From assembly GCA_960531495.1 (NCBI GenBank), contig OY482859.1:29633112-29697111 (forward strand): 64,000 bases of DNA. Reading direction: 5' to 3'. Each line of letters opens with the position of its first letter. The first letter of the stretch is position 1. Source of the DNA: Zeus faber (lineage: Eukaryota > Chordata > Actinopteri > Zeiformes > Zeidae). Position numbers and translations under genes: made by a program. Positions 61,215-64,000 of this stretch are shown here, in pieces. The notes beneath the pieces were generated by a model. That model was not told the origin of the DNA and ran no database searches. It saw only the letters and a program-made list of their open reading frames with translations.

Positions 61215-61520
61215 AGTGTGCTTGCTTCAGCTTGAAGTACTTGAATAAGTACAAAATATAATAGTAGAAGGAGTTAAGTACCTTAAGTAGTACGAAATGT
61301 TGTAGAAGTAGTAGCACTAGAAGGTGTTGAGGTACTCAAAAAGTATTTTAAGCAGTTTTTGATGTTATTGAAGAAGTTGAAGCAGTACTTCAAGTAGCTG
61401 AAGCAGAAGTTGAAGTACTTTGGCTGTAACTGAAGACGATGAAGCAGTATTTGAAGAAGCTGAATCCAGAATTGAGTATTTAAAGAGGTAGGTAAAGTAA
61501 TAGAAGTTGAAGATGCTGTA
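61215..61520. repeat. Degenerate GAAGTAGTTGAAG low-complexity repeat
   Basis: Recurring words GAAGTAGT, TTGAAGTACT, GAAGCAGTA and AAGCTGAAG over about 300 bp, apparently a decayed tandem array with a 3- or 6-base period. Confidence 0.65.
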
Positions 61521-62196
61521 GCCTAGTAGTGAAGTGAAGCTTAAACCATTTAATATCTCATTATAATCAATAAATTAAAAACAAATAATATAGTTGTCAG
61601 CAGTTTTGGACATGGTTTTGGATGCAAATTTTATTAGAGATGGTACGCTCTCAAGTAGTTGCGGGGAGGATTTTGCAGAATAGTAGTAGTAAAAGATAAC
61701 AGTAACAGATGAAGTAGATTAAATTAGAGATTAAGTGGCCTTAATCAAATGAAAAAGTTGTTATAATATATATTTGAATCACTACATACATGAATCACAC
61801 ATAATACACATAATAATTCCAGTGTTTGTGCCCATAGGAAATGTATTCACAATCAGTTGAGCGAAAGTGGCATAAATTGAATTGAATTATGTTCCTTATT
61901 CAGTATATTGATTTAGTTTAGCTCTCCAAAACACACATTTTTTTCTTTGAAGGCGCGCTATCTCTGTTTCTGGCTCTCGACTCCCTGGGTAGATTTCATT
62001 ATAAAAATTGGAAGTTGATGCTGTGGCACGCTGAATTTCATTGCACAAGTCGAACAATGAAATTACGAAATACCCCAAAAAATGGCATTTATATTATACA
62101 ACGTGAATAACTGCAAAGTAATTATATTTCATGCACGGACCTTATTTATGTTATTTTTCATCTTTCATGGACACATTACGTTTTATACTGAGTTAT
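61521..62196. other. Intron 7 spacer, nothing recognised
   Basis: A minus-strand frame of 60 codons (62078-61896) has no recognised family. Confidence 0.45.
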
Positions 62197-62397
62197 CCAT
62201 GGGGGCCCCACCTCACACCTTACAGGACTTAAAGGATCTGCTGCTAATGTCTTGGTGCCAGATACCACAAGACACCTTCAGAGGTCTTGTGGAGCCCATG
62301 CCTTGATGGCACCAATAACCACTAATATTGTGTAGATCCCCCTGACCTACACAATATTAGTGGTTATTAGTGGTGGTTTAAATGTTGTGTGTCGGTG
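62197..62397 (+). mobile_element. Tc1-like 3' fragment (copy D) with foldback end
   Basis: Begins with transposase C-terminal sequence SMGAPPHTLQDLKDLLLMSW then CQIPQDTFRGLVEPMP, and ends GTGTGTCGGTGTA. Its subterminal 22 bases (62314-62335) are repeated as an exact reverse complement at 62347-62368. Confidence 0.82.
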
Positions 62398-62423
62398 TAT
62401 ATTCATATATACATACATACACG

Positions 62424-62767
62424 GCTTAATTTGTGGCGGATCATGTTCCCGGGATCTCCCAGATTGGGATGGCACCTATTTGATTGGATCCGGACCTCCA
62501 CACAAGGGGTGTTGGCTTAAGCTCTGCCTTAAATAGGCCCTAACCCCCCATCGACACATATTGTCTCCGCTGCATGTCCGCGTTCCCCATTCCTCCAAAC
62601 AAAACAAATAAATAGCGTGTTTTTGATTTAGATTATTATTCTTTATTTACGTTTCCTAATTGAATCCGGTTCATGTGTGCACAGGTTCCATTAATCTTTT
62701 TCTCTCATTACCCCGCCGGATCGGCATCCTCTCTGTGTTACCGCACCTCCTGATTTACAAATTAAGC
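62424..62767. mobile_element. MITE with 11-bp terminal inverted repeats
   Basis: GCTTAATTTGT (62424-62434) and its exact reverse complement at 62757-62767 bound 344 bp. Both flanks are CATACATAC repeats, so it appears inserted in a TACA microsatellite. Interior words such as CGGGATCTCCCAGATT and GCACCTCCTGATTTACAAAT match a vertebrate repeat I recall from other fish. No coding frame. Confidence 0.72.
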
Positions 62768-62950
62768 ACTGCATACATACATACATAAATACATACATAT
62801 ATATATACATACATACATACATATACTGTATATAAACATGTATACAAGTATACATACATATACAGTATACCTGTACACATATACAATATAAGTTCATATA
62901 CATACATTTATATCTATGTCTATATACATATACACTGTAGTCTGTATACA
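62768..62950. repeat. (TACA)n-like microsatellite
   Basis: Degenerate ACAT/ATAC units. Confidence 0.88.
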
Positions 62951-64000
62951 TATATATTTGACAAGAGATTTTTCATAAGGGGACAGACTGAAAACAAAAT
63001 CACACACACCCTCACATACACACATTGGCAGTTTGCAGGCTGATGTTGTACGGCACCGCATGTTGTAGATACCGCCGGTCACAAAGAACTAAGACTTCTT
63101 CTGCAGCTCGGGATTAGATCTCAGAAAAATCAAGTCCATGGGTGCGCATGATGTGTGTTTTCGGCTCGTCTTTTTGTGTGCCCGTGCGTGCGTATGTACG
63201 TGATGCATGTTGTTGTGTAACGGAGCCTTGGCTAAATCCACCAGCAGCGCTTGGGGACAGAAGCGGCGGTTGCCAGAGAGAGAGAGGGCCATTTTCGTGC
63301 ATTGTTTGTTTGCGTCATTGTGGTTGACAATGTTAGTCAAATAACTAATAAATATTTATATGTTTTATTTAATAAAAAAATAAATAGAGATTAAAAATAA
63401 ATGAAAAAAAAGGAAATTGTCTCAAGCAAAACCAAAGCATTACCACTTACACCCTCCTCAGGGTCAACGCTTCGATTCCAAAGGCTTGTTTTCTTTGAGA
63501 ATTAGGACATGTTTGCTATTGACTGGGCTTAGGTTTATTGGACTTTTATCTGCCTCTGTGTGTCTCAACTCACGGTGAATTCCTCCTAAACAGTACGTAT
63601 GCTAACATTCTAATGCAGATATTACTTGACAGGCCAGTTGAATAACATAACCTACATACCATTACCAGGAATGGAGTTATATTGGTGTTTCTTTTACATC
63701 AATTCTGTGGGAATGTCATTGTATGATATCCAGGGCCACGTTCTACTGGATGCTGCTACCAAACCGCAGCGCGTTTGCAGCTTAAGCTTGGAGTCGAAAC
63801 AGAGAACTGCTTCGGTTTCTATACTGTATGTTTTCCCCCACATAGTGGAAACACACTGGTTTATTATGTCAGAAATCCAAATATGCAACACAAAAAAAGC
63901 TAATTTATTTTCAAACCAGGAAGCAGGCTGGTCCCTTGTCCAAGCGATTGCTGCGTACGTGTATGAAACGCGCCACTAAAGTCATTTTGATGAGAGTTTG
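62951..64000. other. Right end of window, intron 7 or beyond; nothing recognised
   Basis: No exon was recognised. A 117-codon + frame (63626-63979) has no family resemblance or gene context. Confidence 0.4.

Noticed and set aside
61896-62078. 60-codon minus-strand frame with charged C-terminus
   Set aside because: It looks faintly coding but has no family match and no connection to the RING-like exon that I can show.
63626-63979. 117-codon open frame near the right edge
   Set aside because: No recognisable domain, no splice or promoter context, and a length possible by chance in 64 kb.

Overview
The window is nuclear DNA from a ray-finned fish, most likely a teleost. It carries seven exons of one vertebrate gene, pax7, on the + strand, together with fish-type Tc1, CR1/L2-like LINE, hAT, PIF/Harbinger-like and MITE repeats and very dense AAT/ATT, CA/GT and GA/CT microsatellites. 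There are no operons, ribosomal RNA genes or CRISPR arrays, and almost all long open frames outside the pax7 exons are microsatellite artefacts.

Layout. 1-9000: upstream flank with no recognised host gene; it holds the 3' end of a LINE (3905-4960), a degenerate fish repeat (5960-6145) and an internally deleted Tc1 element (6387-7267). 9045-9647: CpG-rich promoter and 5' leader. 9648-12329: exons 1-4 (start, paired domain, octapeptide). 12330-39713: a 27-kb intron 4 with minisatellites, three copies of an unnamed repeat family, LINE pieces, a second deleted Tc1 copy, many microsatellites and a broken hAT transposase (about 36739-39250). 39714-39913: exon 5 (most of the homeodomain). 39914-50441: intron 5, extremely rich in CA/GT and GA/CT arrays, with a Harbinger-like element, a MITE and a LINE RT fragment. 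50442-50601 and 50982-51181: exons 6 and 7. 51182-64000: intron 7, which runs off the window. It holds LINE fragments, a Ty3/Gypsy fossil, a possible antisense RING-finger last exon, a third deleted Tc1 copy, a Tc1 fragment and a MITE.

The spliced product readable here is 380 residues (385 with one alternative donor): N-terminus, complete paired domain, octapeptide, complete S50 paired-class homeodomain and part of the transactivation region. The C-terminal exon or exons (about 120 residues in relatives) are not in the window. All exon phases agree (1,0,1,1,0,1,0), so the gene looks intact as far as it can be seen.

The most interesting observations are regulatory or structural. Exon 2 lies between a (TAA)n and a (TTA)n array that can pair in the transcript. 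Exon 3 has a triple-CAG acceptor and two in-frame donors that add or drop GEASS. Three Tc1 copies share one internal deletion junction, and so belong to a non-autonomous subfamily. A degenerate ~23-bp minisatellite lies in intron 4. Which teleost co-orthologue this is (pax7a or pax7b) cannot be decided from the sequence alone.
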